DNA of 9,982 bases from Candidatus Methanomethylophilaceae archaeon (GTDB taxonomy: Archaea > Thermoplasmatota > Thermoplasmata > Methanomassiliicoccales > Methanomethylophilaceae): assembly GCA_017475875.1 (NCBI GenBank), contig JAFVET010000102.1, forward strand, positions 1 through 9,982, read 5' to 3'. The position numbers and the translations under genes were made by a program. Each line of letters begins with the position of its first letter. Position 1 is the stretch's first letter. Of the stretch, positions 1-6,049 are shown piece by piece. The notes under the pieces were generated by a model. It made no database searches and had not been told where the DNA came from. It saw only the letters and a program-made list of their open reading frames with translations.

Positions 1-155
1 AGGAGCTCAACCCCACCATCAACAACAACCCCACCATCAACGTCGATGCCAAGGATTCGAGTGGAATGAGCGTCACCGACTACCTCCTGATCGTCGTCGT
101 CATCATCCTCATCGTCATGGCTGCAATCTTCGCCATGAGGATGCTCAGGAAGTGA
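1..155 (+). CDS. C-terminal end of a membrane-anchored protein (partial)
   Basis: Only the last 50 codons are present, read from base 3 and ending at TGA (153-155); the start lies outside the window. The visible protein begins with an Asn/Pro/Thr-rich stretch in which PTIN occurs twice. This reflects a 15-bp direct repeat at 9-23 and 27-41. One strongly hydrophobic helix follows (DYLLIVVVIILIVMAAIFAM) and the chain ends MLRK. A low-complexity polar linker, one C-terminal helix and a short basic tail are typical of extracellular or cell-surface proteins held by a C-terminal anchor, with the basic end in the cytoplasm. I do not recognise the family and the missing N-terminal part would be needed to name it. 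The terminator just downstream makes it the last gene of its transcript. Confidence 0.6.
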   Translation, partial: ELNPTINNNPTINVDAKDSSGMSVTDYLLIVVVIILIVMAAIFAMRMLRK

Positions 156-180
156 TTCCCGTACGCCATCGATAGAAACT

Positions 181-240
181 GACTCCCTTCCGGGGAGTCT
201 CCCTTACCGCCCCTTTTGGGGCGGGACTTTTTTCATTTTT
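181..240 (+). terminator. Double hairpin with T-runs, terminator of the upstream gene
   Basis: Two hairpins follow the first gene. The first is GACTCCC (181-187) with GGGAGTC (193-199), loop TTCCG. The second is CCGCCCC (207-213) with GGGGCGG (218-224), loop TTTT. The second is followed by T runs at 228-233 and 236-240. Archaea terminate mainly on T-rich tracts, so the T runs are the firmer part of the call. Confidence 0.7.
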
Positions 241-286
241 AGTATACTATAACAATCTTATACCTAAGATATTAGAATCATGTGAT

Positions 287-307
287 AAATTATATACATT
301 ATATAAC
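287..307 (+). promoter_or_regulatory. TATA-box promoter of the winged-helix gene in an AT-rich island
   Basis: Bases 236-310 are strikingly AT-rich against the GC-rich surroundings. Two TATA-like boxes are visible, TTATATAC (290-297) and TTATATAAC (299-307). An archaeal start about 25 nt downstream would fall near 318-330, at the foot of the hairpin at 320-359. A short dyad, ATCTTA (255-260) and TAAGAT (265-270), lies just upstream and could be an operator, possibly for the gene's own product. Confidence 0.55.
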
Positions 308-319
308 TCCCAAGTATGT

Positions 320-359
320 CACTTGTCGGCAGGATGACGGAGAGTCCTGCCGGCAGGTG
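320..359 (+). repeat. 15-bp inverted repeat in the leader of the regulator gene
   Basis: The left arm CACTTGTCGGCAGGA (320-334) pairs with TCCTGCCGGCAGGTG (345-359). Thirteen pairs are Watson-Crick and two are G-U in RNA. The loop is 10 nt. The two departures from perfect symmetry keep pairing in RNA, which slightly favours a transcript hairpin over a protein-bound operator. It ends 5 nt before the ribosome binding site GGAAGTGATC (365-374). Confidence 0.65.
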
Positions 360-376
360 TACACGGAAGTGATCGA

Positions 377-910
377 ATGTCCGAGACTCGCAGACTGGAT
401 TCTCCCAAAGCCGGGATCTCCTTCCTTTCCAACGCGATCGATTCCGCTCTCATGCCCGGGAACGGCGATGTGAAGTATTACTGGCCCAACACCTGCGAGC
501 ACTCCAGTCCCTTCGACGGACAGGACGTATACGAGGTCAACCTGTTCCTGCACAGGCTGGAGAGCCTCCTCAGGGGGACGTCGCTGACGATCTGCCAGGT
601 TCGCATCATCGTCTGCCTGTTCGCCTACAACGGACTGACCTCGAAGGAGATCGAGAACATCACGGCCATGAACCAATCCGCCGTGTCACGTACCCTCTCC
701 AGACTAACCCGCATGGGCATGGTCACGAAATTCACCGGAAAGAACAACGGCGTCGGTCGCCCGTATTCTTTTTACTCGCTGAGCTTCCCGAGGAAGGAGT
801 TCATGGGTCAGATAATCCGTCTCACCGAGAACTGCGACGTCGACGCCCAGAAGTGGTACGTGGAGACTCATTCGTCCGAAAGCGTCTTCGACGAGGAAGA
901 AGACGAGTGA
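377..910 (+). CDS. Winged helix-turn-helix transcriptional regulator
   Basis: A 177-residue cytoplasmic protein with a predicted DNA-binding winged helix at about residues 70-137. The helix-turn-helix is around LTSKEIENITAMNQSAVSRT, where the second helix looks like a recognition helix. It is followed by SRLTRMGMV and a wing with GVGRPYSFYSLS. The GRP-x-x-x-Y wing is common in MarR/ArsR-like archaeal regulators. The first 50 residues have no motif I recognise and the C-terminus is very acidic (FDEEEDE). The ATG at 377 is chosen because GGAAGTGATC, one mismatch from the archaeal consensus, ends 2 nt before it. The gene has its own AT-rich promoter and leader hairpin. Its last 43 nt overlap the end of the opposing gene. 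Target and ligand are unknown; an effect on its own promoter is only a guess. Confidence 0.8.
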   Translation: MSETRRLDSPKAGISFLSNAIDSALMPGNGDVKYYWPNTCEHSSPFDGQDVYEVNLFLHRLESLLRGTSLTICQVRIIVCLFAYNGLTSKEIENITAMNQSAVSRTLSRLTRMGMVTKFTGKNNGVGRPYSFYSLSFPRKEFMGQIIRLTENCDVDAQKWYVETHSSESVFDEEEDE

Positions 911-1245
911 CCTCGGGCCTCGTCGAACTCGACGGAGTTGCTTCCAGCCTTCCGTGCGAGGTTCTTCGAGATCATCCCTTCCTCTAGCCAACATGCGTTG
1001 AAGATCGCCGGGACCGCGAGACACTCGAAACAGACGTTCCCGCGGACCTCCGGCGACGAGATCCTGCTGCTGTAAATGTCCAGGACGTCCTCCAACGCGA
1101 CGCCTTCGGCCAGCTTGTCGCCCATCAACTGGACCTTGTTGCAATCGGATTCTATCCTCAGACCGATCCCGTCGTCGCGATGGGTAGCCTCTATGCGACA
1201 CCTCCTGTCGCAAACCCTCATCTCGACCTTGACAACCGATGTCAC
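868..1245 (-). CDS. Small conserved archaeal protein with several cysteines, function unknown
   Basis: A 125-residue protein read from a GTG at 1245 to TGA at 870-868. It opens with VVKVEMRVCDRRCRIEA and continues with a GLRIESDCNKVQ segment, VCFECLAVPA and FNACWLEEGM. This layout (short N-terminal strand, Cys near residue 12, ESDC, a later Cys pair, then a conserved hydrophobic helix) resembles a roughly 100-residue protein family of methanogens that I remember as a DUF (possibly DUF6951; the number is uncertain). The cysteines might bind metal or an Fe-S centre, which is inference. The last 20 or so residues (a serine run) lie in the overlap with the convergent regulator gene and may be a non-conserved tail. 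The GTG start is chosen because it keeps the VVKVE strand and has GGGTGT 5 nt upstream; the ATG at 1221 is the alternative. It lies 35 nt after mptA and is probably co-transcribed with it. Confidence 0.6.
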   Translation of the reverse strand: MTSVVKVEMRVCDRRCRIEATHRDDGIGLRIESDCNKVQLMGDKLAEGVALEDVLDIYSSRISSPEVRGNVCFECLAVPAIFNACWLEEGMISKNLARKAGSNSVEFDEARGHSSSSSSKTLSDE

Positions 1246-1280
1246 GACAACACCCGATGACACCCAAGCAGAAGACGTAA

Positions 1281-2165
1281 TCAGAGGTTCTCCTTGCGGA
1301 GGTCCCCTAGCAGCGCCGTCCTCTCGGCGTAGGCGTCGTGCTTGTGGATGGATTCCTCCGAGTCGCTGCTGACCGATACGAGAACGTCGTCCGGAAGGTC
1401 CTTGTAATGGCCGACCACCCTGACCAGGACGCTGCGGACCACGTCCTCCACGAACTTGGTGTTGCTGTGCGAATTGATGATGACCTACCCCTCGTCGGGC
1501 CTCTTGAGGAGTTCGAACGTAGGCGAGGAGAAAGAGTCCTCGACTATGTCGATGAGGTCGTCCGCCTCTATTTCGACGTCCTCGCCGTACTCCATCACCA
1601 GGTTGCATATGTTACGCTGGTTGTGGGTCATGACCGGGTGCTCGGACTTGATGTCGAGCATCTCGGTGACGGTCTGCTGGCCGCAGGGGCACGCGGTCAT
1701 GCCGATGACCTCGACGCCCAGCCTCTTGGTCAGATATCCGCCGCGTTCGATGTGTCCCCCGCCCATGAGCTCGTAGATCTCGAACGTCTTGCGGCCCAAC
1801 GGGGTCTTGCTGGAACGGAAGTACTCCGCATAGATCGTGACGTCCGCCTCCTGGGCGTACTCGTGGTGCACCAGGAGCTTCCTGCACATGTCGGCCGCCA
1901 TGTCCTCGAGACCCGTGATCGGCTGTGAAATGCTGTTCTCCACTACCTCGTCCAGGACCTCCACGTTCCTTGACATGTGGGATCCCTTCATCTCCGCGGG
2001 AAGGTCGACGAAAATGTCTATGGAGCAGTTGAGTACGTTGCTGAGCGTCCCATCCTCCCCCTCCCTTCTGACCAGGACGGGCTTACGGACGCCCTTGACC
2101 CCTACACGGTCGAGCTTGTAGTTGGCGACTCCGCGCCCATATTGAAGATCGCATTTCAGAGGCAT
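1281..2165 (-). CDS. mptA: GTP cyclohydrolase MptA (GTP cyclohydrolase IV) with an in-frame UAG
   Basis: Converts GTP to 7,8-dihydroneopterin 2',3'-cyclic phosphate, the first step towards the pterin of methanopterin; the family uses Fe(II). The product is 294 residues if the UAG at codon 227 (1487-1485) is read as an amino acid. Visible family marks are MTACPCG (Cys159, Cys161), THNQR around His181, FELLKRPDE (218-225) and, after the UAG, KFVEDVVR and ESIHKHDAYAE (271 onward). From memory of the FolE2/MptA family, the last motif supplies a catalytic Glu and a metal-binding His, so stopping at the UAG should leave an inactive enzyme. In relatives RPDE and KFVEDVVR are joined by a short variable stretch, and the UAG sits in it. 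The true stop is TGA (1283-1281). The start ATG at 2165 has GGAGG (2173-2169) 3 nt upstream. It is divergent from rnhB and leads the minus-strand pair. The alternative is a pseudogene with one nonsense mutation, less likely given proA. Confidence 0.9.
1485..1487 (-). other. In-frame UAG in mptA, probably a pyrrolysine or other sense codon
   Basis: The minus-strand context is GAG GGG TAG GTC ATC, coding E-G-[UAG]-V-I. The same frame stays open for 67 more codons with clear family conservation. No obvious stem-loop was seen immediately 3' of the codon. Confidence 0.8.
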
Positions 2166-2188
2166 GCGCCTCCGCTATGTCCGTTCCC

Positions 2189-2196
2189 TTTAAAAA
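2189..2196 (-). promoter_or_regulatory. TATA-like box of mptA
   Basis: TTTTTAAA on the minus strand, about 27 nt before the mptA start, in the 96-bp region shared with the divergent rnhB promoter. This places transcription start within or just ahead of the ribosome binding site, so the leader is very short. Confidence 0.45.
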
Positions 2197-2231
2197 GACT
2201 CGTGACTCGTCGTCGGCTGACCTGGGTGAAC

Positions 2232-2239
2232 GATATATG
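2232..2239 (+). promoter_or_regulatory. TATA box of rnhB
   Basis: GATATATG lies about 26 nt before the rnhB ATG. No good ribosome binding site precedes that ATG. Together these suggest a leaderless or nearly leaderless transcript. Confidence 0.5.
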
Positions 2240-2261
2240 CATACACGACATCACAGGGCCG

Positions 2262-2909
2262 ATGGCGTCCTACTGCGGGATAGACGAGGCTGGAAGGGGG
2301 TCCGTGATGGGCCCGCTGGTCGTGGGGGCGGTCAAGACGGAATCAGACGAACCTCTCGTGGAGATGGGTGTGCGCGACTCCAAAAAGCTCACGCCCAAGA
2401 GACGCGAGGCCATTTACGAGCTCATAACATCGCAGACGGAATGGACCATCAGCGTGATCAGCGCCGAGGACATCGACCTGCGCAGGAAGCAGGAGTCCCT
2501 CAACGACATAGAGATGTCCATGTTCATCGAATGTGCCGAGCACCTCGGTGCGGAGAGGCTCTTCGCCGACTGTCCGGACGTCAACGAACAGTCGTTCGGG
2601 GCCCGCATGACCGTGAGACTTCCCCAGTACGGAGAAATCATAGCAAAGCATAAAGCCGATGACAGTTACCCCGTCGTATCTGCGGCGTCCATCGTCGCCA
2701 AGGTCAACCGCGACAGGATGATGGACGATATCCGCCAGGAGTTCGGCACGGACGTCGGGAGCGGATATCCCAGCGACAGATACACCATGGAGTTCATCGA
2801 GGACTGGATCAGGGAGAATGGGAGGGCGCCCGCCCATGTGCGTTGCTCCTGGGAGCCGGTCAGGGTCATGCTCTCCAGACGTGCCAACACGAAACTAACC
2901 GACTGGTGA
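2262..2909 (+). CDS. rnhB: Ribonuclease HII
   Basis: Cuts the RNA strand of RNA-DNA hybrids and starts removal of single ribonucleotides from DNA; cytoplasmic, metal dependent. The 215-residue length is usual for archaeal HII enzymes. Residues 6-13 are GIDEAGRG (acidic residues Asp8 and Glu9). DSKKLTPKRRE follows at 39-49, then DCPD at 103-106 (third acidic residue), HKADDSYPVVSAASIVAKVNRD at 130-151 (fourth acidic residue, Asp133) and GSGYPSD at 167-172. All four catalytic acids are present. The start is set at 2262 because the family normally begins a few residues before GIDEAGRG, and a TATA box is correctly placed. The frame is open further upstream but there it overlaps mptA antisense. 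It is followed after 4 nt by the SCP2-like gene, forming a two-gene operon. Confidence 0.95.
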   Translation: MASYCGIDEAGRGSVMGPLVVGAVKTESDEPLVEMGVRDSKKLTPKRREAIYELITSQTEWTISVISAEDIDLRRKQESLNDIEMSMFIECAEHLGAERLFADCPDVNEQSFGARMTVRLPQYGEIIAKHKADDSYPVVSAASIVAKVNRDRMMDDIRQEFGTDVGSGYPSDRYTMEFIEDWIRENGRAPAHVRCSWEPVRVMLSRRANTKLTDW

Positions 2910-2913
2910 AAAC

Positions 2914-3246
2914 ATGACCATGGAAGCACAGATTCAGGACCTCATCGACAAGTTCCACAGGAAGGTGGAGAAGGACGAGTCCCTCAGGGAGAAGATCTAT
3001 CCCGTCGACAAGACCGCCAACATCGACCTCGGGGAGGAGCACTACTCCCTCCACGTCCACGAGGCGAAGGTCACAGATTTCAAACCCGAGCTCCTGGAGA
3101 AGGCGGACATAACCCTGATCACAACGCCTGAGACCATGGAGGCGCTGCTCAACGGGACCCTCCGTCCGATGAGGGCCTTCGTCATGAAGAAGATAAAGGT
3201 CAAAGGGAAGATCGACGACATCATGTTCCTCAAGGAGCTTTTCTGA
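2914..3246 (+). CDS. SCP2-like (sterol carrier protein-2 fold) domain protein
   Basis: A 110-residue soluble protein that matches a minimal SCP2 domain: a first helix (IDKFHRKVEKDESLREKI), a strand region (ANIDLGEEHYSLHVHEAKV), ADITLITTPETMEALLNG, then the diagnostic LRPMRAFVMKKIKVKGKIDD and a final LKELF. The SCP2 fold forms a hydrophobic tunnel for lipids or acyl groups. The ligand in archaea is unknown, so lipid or fatty-acyl binding is only a family inference. The ATG at 2914 has GGTGA (2905-2909) 4 nt upstream, overlapping the rnhB stop, which suggests coupled translation; an in-frame ATG at 2920 is a weaker alternative. No membrane segment or signal peptide. A strong terminator follows at once. 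Confidence 0.85.
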   Translation: MTMEAQIQDLIDKFHRKVEKDESLREKIYPVDKTANIDLGEEHYSLHVHEAKVTDFKPELLEKADITLITTPETMEALLNGTLRPMRAFVMKKIKVKGKIDDIMFLKELF

Positions 3247-3273
3247 CCGCTGGATTCCCAGCGGTCCCTTTTT
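3246..3273 (+). terminator. Hairpin plus T-run ending the rnhB operon
   Basis: ACCGCTGG (3246-3253) pairs perfectly with CCAGCGGT (3258-3265), loop ATTC, and is followed by five Ts (3269-3273). It begins on the last base of the SCP2-like gene. Confidence 0.75.
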
Positions 3274-3281
3274 CCAATTGT

Positions 3282-3289
3282 TTTATATA
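3282..3289 (+). promoter_or_regulatory. TATA box of the initiator tRNA gene
   Basis: TTTATATA centred about 28 nt before the mature tRNA 5' end, the normal archaeal distance, allowing only a few nucleotides of 5' leader. Confidence 0.7.
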
Positions 3290-3313
3290 CAAGATGTTCT
3301 TAGTCCACATCAT

Positions 3314-3391
3314 AGCGAGGTGGGGTAGCCAGGATATCCCGTCGGGCTCATAACCCGAAGACCGGTCGTTCAAATCGACCCCTCGCTACCA
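3314..3391 (+). tRNA. Initiator tRNA-Met (CAT), CCA encoded
   Basis: The acceptor arm is AGCGAGG (3314-3320) with CCTCGCT (3381-3387), discriminator A and encoded CCA (3389-3391). The anticodon arm is TCGGG-CTCATAA-CCCGA with CAT at 3349-3351. The T arm is GGTCG-TTCAAAT-CGACC. Two marks point to the initiator rather than the elongator or a tRNA-Ile2: an A1-U72 first pair, and three G-C pairs (GGG/CCC) next to the anticodon loop. No intron is seen. It stands alone between two protein operons with its own TATA box. Confidence 0.93.
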
Positions 3392-3400
3392 TCCCCCTTC

Positions 3401-3419
3401 TATAGAATACTGAATTATA
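3401..3419 (+). promoter_or_regulatory. Promoter elements of proAB
   Basis: TATAGAATA (3401-3409) lies about 26 nt before the ATG at 3431. GAATTATAC (3412-3420) lies about 27 nt before the in-frame ATG at 3443. Neither ATG has a ribosome binding site, so each pairing would give a leaderless proA transcript and the start cannot be decided from sequence alone. Confidence 0.5.
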
Positions 3420-3430
3420 CGACCTCTTCG

Positions 3431-4768
3431 ATGCGCGTCCATATGAACGGCATAGCCGACGAGATCGTGGCGGCCAAGAAGGCCTCGATAAGGATGTCCG
3501 CACTGGACACCGCCACCAAGGACAGGGCGTTGGAGGCCATGTCTTCCGCCCTCGACTCCCACCGCAAGGAGATCCTCTCCGCCAACGCGACCGACCTGGA
3601 GGAGGGAAGGAAGCTGCTCGAATCGGGCGAGCTCACTCAATCCATGTTCCAGCGCCTCAAGGTGGACGACTCCAAGATAGACGGGATGATAAGCGGCATA
3701 CGCGATGTGGTCTCGCTCAAGGACCCCGTCGGCGAGGTGATGTCCGCGTTGGACCTCGACGACGGGCTCACGCTCTATCAGATCCGGTGCCCGATCGGCA
3801 TGCTCGGGGTGATATTCGAATCCAGGCCGGACGTCGTACCGCAGGTGATGTCCCTGTGCCTCAAATCAGGGAACGCGGTGGCGTTCAAAGGCGGGAAGGA
3901 GGCGCTGTGCACGATCCGCGCACTGTTCTCCGTACTTACCGATGCCCTCGCATCCGAAGGGGTGCCCAAGGAGGCGTTCGTGCTCATGGAGAGCCGCTCC
4001 GACATAGACTCCATCCTTTCGTTGGACAGGTACATCGACCTGCTCATCCCCCGCGGGTCCAACGAGTTCGTCAGGTACATCCAGTCACACACGAAGATCC
4101 CCGTCCTGGGACATGCGGCGGGAATCTGTCACGTGTACATAGACGAGAAGGCTGACGCCGACAAGGCCGTGGCGGTCACGGTCGACTCGAAGACCCAGTA
4201 TCCCGCCGTTTGCAACGCGGCGGAGACGCTGCTGGTACACAGGTCGGTCGCCAGGGACATCCTTCCCAGAATCGCAGAGGCCCTGTCGGAGTAGAACGTG
4301 GAGATCAGAGGCGACGCTGAGACGCTCGGCATCTGCAAGAACGCTGTCCCGGCGTCCGACGAGGACTGGGACACCGAGTACGGTGACCTCATCATTTCCG
4401 TGAAAGTCGTGGGCTCAATGGACGAGGCGATGGACCACATCAACGCCCACGGATCGCACCACACCGACGCCATCGTCACCTCGGACCCTGTCACAGCCTC
4501 CAGGTTCGTGGCAGGAGTCGACTCCGCGGACGTGTTCGTGAACGCCTCCACCCGCTTCGCCGACGGTTTCCGCTTCGGTAAAGGTGCGGAGGTCGGAATC
4601 AGCACCAACAAGGTACACAGCCGCGGACCGGTCGGCATGGAGGGGCTGATGATCTACAAATACGTCCTCGTCGGGGACGGACAGATCGTGGCCGACTACG
4701 TGGGCAGGGACGCGAAAAGGTTCCTACACACACCGTCGACCCGCCCGTATCCGTACGGCGGTGATTGA
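3431..4768 (+). CDS. proA: Gamma-glutamyl phosphate reductase ProA with an in-frame UAG
   Basis: Reduces glutamate 5-phosphate to glutamate 5-semialdehyde with NADPH, the second step of proline synthesis. The product is 445 residues if the UAG at codon 288 is read as an amino acid, near the roughly 415-430 typical of the family. Before the [17 protein letters not shown] (122-135), [15 protein letters not shown] (144-158), [11 protein letters not shown] (203-213) and [17 protein letters not shown] with the catalytic Cys at 261. After it: [57 protein letters not shown] and [11 protein letters not shown], all standard ProA. The frame is unbroken across the UAG, and aligned E. coli ProA (from memory) has a surface loop there. 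The C-terminal extension after VADYVG is seen in other ProA. Start 3431 or 3443 (see promoter). Its stop TGA directly abuts proB. Read with UAG as stop, the enzyme would lack about a third of its length, including most of the part needed for activity. Confidence 0.93.
4292..4294 (+). other. In-frame UAG in proA, probably a pyrrolysine or other sense codon
   Basis: The context is TCG GAG TAG AAC GTG GAG, coding S-E-[UAG]-N-V-E. A GTG lies 3 nt after it in the same frame, so automatic annotation would probably call a separate gene from 4298. That gene would begin in the middle of a domain and has no ribosome binding site. Confidence 0.82.
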
Positions 4769-5941
4769 TTGCCCACAAGGAAGGAGATCCTCGGTTCCGT
4801 CGAGAGGGTCGTCGTCAAGATAGGCACGTCTTCCCTGATGCAGGGGACCGACAGCATACACCAGCCCTTCATGGACTCGGTCGCAGAACAGGTCGCGAGG
4901 CTCAGGGATGAAGGAAAAGAGGTCCTGATAGTGACCTCCGGTGCCATCGGCATCGGACTCAAGGCCATGGGCGTCGTCCCCAAACCCAACGAGATCCCGA
5001 TAAGACAGGCCGCGGCATCCGTCGGTCAGAGCATCCTCATGCAGAAATGGTCCGAGAGCTTCCAGAAACAAGGCATCCTGGTCGCGCAGATCCTCATGAC
5101 GCTCGACAACTATTCCGACAGGGAGAGCGCGCTGAACCTGAACAACACCGTGGAGACGCTGCTCAGGAACGGCGTGGTGCCCATATTCAACGAGAACGAC
5201 GCGGTCTGCATCAAGGAGATAAAGTTCGGTGACAACGACACCCTTTCCGCCATCGTCGCCAGCAGGACCGACGCGGACCTCCTGGTGCTGCTGTCGGACA
5301 TCGACGGCCTCTACGACAAGGACCCGCATTCCAACCCTGACGCGAGGTTCATCCCCACGGTGGAGAGGATCGACGAATCGGTCATGGCCATGGGCGGGAG
5401 GTCGTCGACCAGCGTAGGCACCGGCGGGATGGTGACCAAGCTTTCCGCGGCCAAGATATGCTCCGACGCCGGGTGTCACATGATCATAGCCTCGAGCACT
5501 GCATACGGCGTAGTGTACCGCACGGCCGTCGGGGACGACGTCGGAACCGTTTTCGTGGCGGAAGCGGAGATAAGCAAGAAGAGGCGCTGGATCAAGGCGG
5601 CCCACCCGTCGGGAAGGGTCTCCATAGACAAGGGTGCGGAGAAGGCGCTCCTCTCCCACCGTTCGCTGCTGCCTGTCGGGATCACAGAAGTCTCGGGGAC
5701 TTTCGCCAAGGGCGAGGTCGTCGAGATCGCTTCGGAAGGCAACGTGGTCGCCAAGGGCATATGCAGCTACGGGTCTTCCGAACTGTCGAAGATCGCGGGC
5801 AAGCACAGCGCGGAGATCGAGAAGGTCCTGGGGTACAGGGTCCACGACGACGCCTTCATATCGGACAACATCGCCCTACTGCGATATTCGCGACGAATGT
5901 CCATCGAAACCTCTTTATCATGTTCAAATGTCCAAGTATGA
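4769..5941 (+). CDS. proB: Glutamate 5-kinase ProB with C-terminal PUA domain
   Basis: Phosphorylates glutamate with ATP to give glutamate 5-phosphate, the substrate of ProA. The 390-residue product has an amino-acid-kinase domain (about 10-265) and a PUA domain (about 273-371), as in E. coli ProB (367). Visible motifs are VVVKIGTSSL (14-23), VTSGAIGIG (55-63), NENDAV (141-146), FGDNDTLSA (153-161), LLSDIDGLYDKDP (174-186) and GTGGMVTKLSAA (217-228). The PUA part includes SGRVSIDKGAEKALL. The TTG start directly follows the proA TGA, with GGTGAT (4760-4765) 3 nt upstream, so translation is probably coupled to proA. Homology seems to end at ...DNIALL (residue 371). The last 19 residues (RYSRRMS... 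to TGA) look like non-conserved read-on into the agcS promoter region. End-product inhibition by proline is known for the family but not visible here. Confidence 0.95.
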   Translation: MPTRKEILGSVERVVVKIGTSSLMQGTDSIHQPFMDSVAEQVARLRDEGKEVLIVTSGAIGIGLKAMGVVPKPNEIPIRQAAASVGQSILMQKWSESFQKQGILVAQILMTLDNYSDRESALNLNNTVETLLRNGVVPIFNENDAVCIKEIKFGDNDTLSAIVASRTDADLLVLLSDIDGLYDKDPHSNPDARFIPTVERIDESVMAMGGRSSTSVGTGGMVTKLSAAKICSDAGCHMIIASSTAYGVVYRTAVGDDVGTVFVAEAEISKKRRWIKAAHPSGRVSIDKGAEKALLSHRSLLPVGITEVSGTFAKGEVVEIASEGNVVAKGICSYGSSELSKIAGKHSAEIEKVLGYRVHDDAFISDNIALLRYSRRMSIETSLSCSNVQV

Positions 5942-5947
5942 ACAGAA

Positions 5948-5959
5948 TATTTTATTAAT
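5948..5959 (+). promoter_or_regulatory. Probable TATA box of the agcS operon
   Basis: TATTTTATTAAT sits just after the proB stop, and transcription would begin near 5980. A second candidate, CTCTTTATC (5911-5919), preceded by CGAAAC as a possible BRE, lies inside the non-conserved proB tail. Confidence 0.45.
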
Positions 5960-6049
5960 GGACCCATCCATCCATCCCCATCGTCCGATGATGGGTATCC
6001 AGGATACCTTTGATTTGAGCCGAAACCGTGCAATGCACGGAGTGATAAG
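5960..6049 (+). promoter_or_regulatory. Structured leader of agcS with palindromes
   Basis: Three dyads lie in this stretch. The first is CATCG-TC-CGATG (5979-5990). The second is GGTATCC-A-GGATACC (5994-6008). The third is CCGTGCA-A-TGCACGG (6026-6040), which has a one-base centre and whose right arm shares its final GG with the ribosome binding site GGAGTGAT (6039-6046). A CATC tandem run precedes them. The first two could be protein operators. The third is placed so that folding or binding would mask translation start. No known riboswitch class was recognised. Confidence 0.5.

Noticed and set aside
4298..4768. Separate 156-residue gene starting at GTG after the proA UAG
   Set aside because: It begins mid-domain, lacks a ribosome binding site, is in frame with proA and carries only the C-terminal part of ProA.
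3431..4768. proA (and likewise mptA) as a pseudogene
   Set aside because: Each has one UAG and no other damage, reading frames stay conserved after it, and proB remains coupled. Two such cases in one window, with no UAG used as a stop, favour a sense codon. Not fully excluded without read data.
4724..5845. Long open frame (373 codons) on the minus strand opposite proB
   Set aside because: Shadow of GC-rich codon bias. It has low-complexity Asp/Arg/His-rich composition and no family motifs, and lies fully antisense to a clear ProB.
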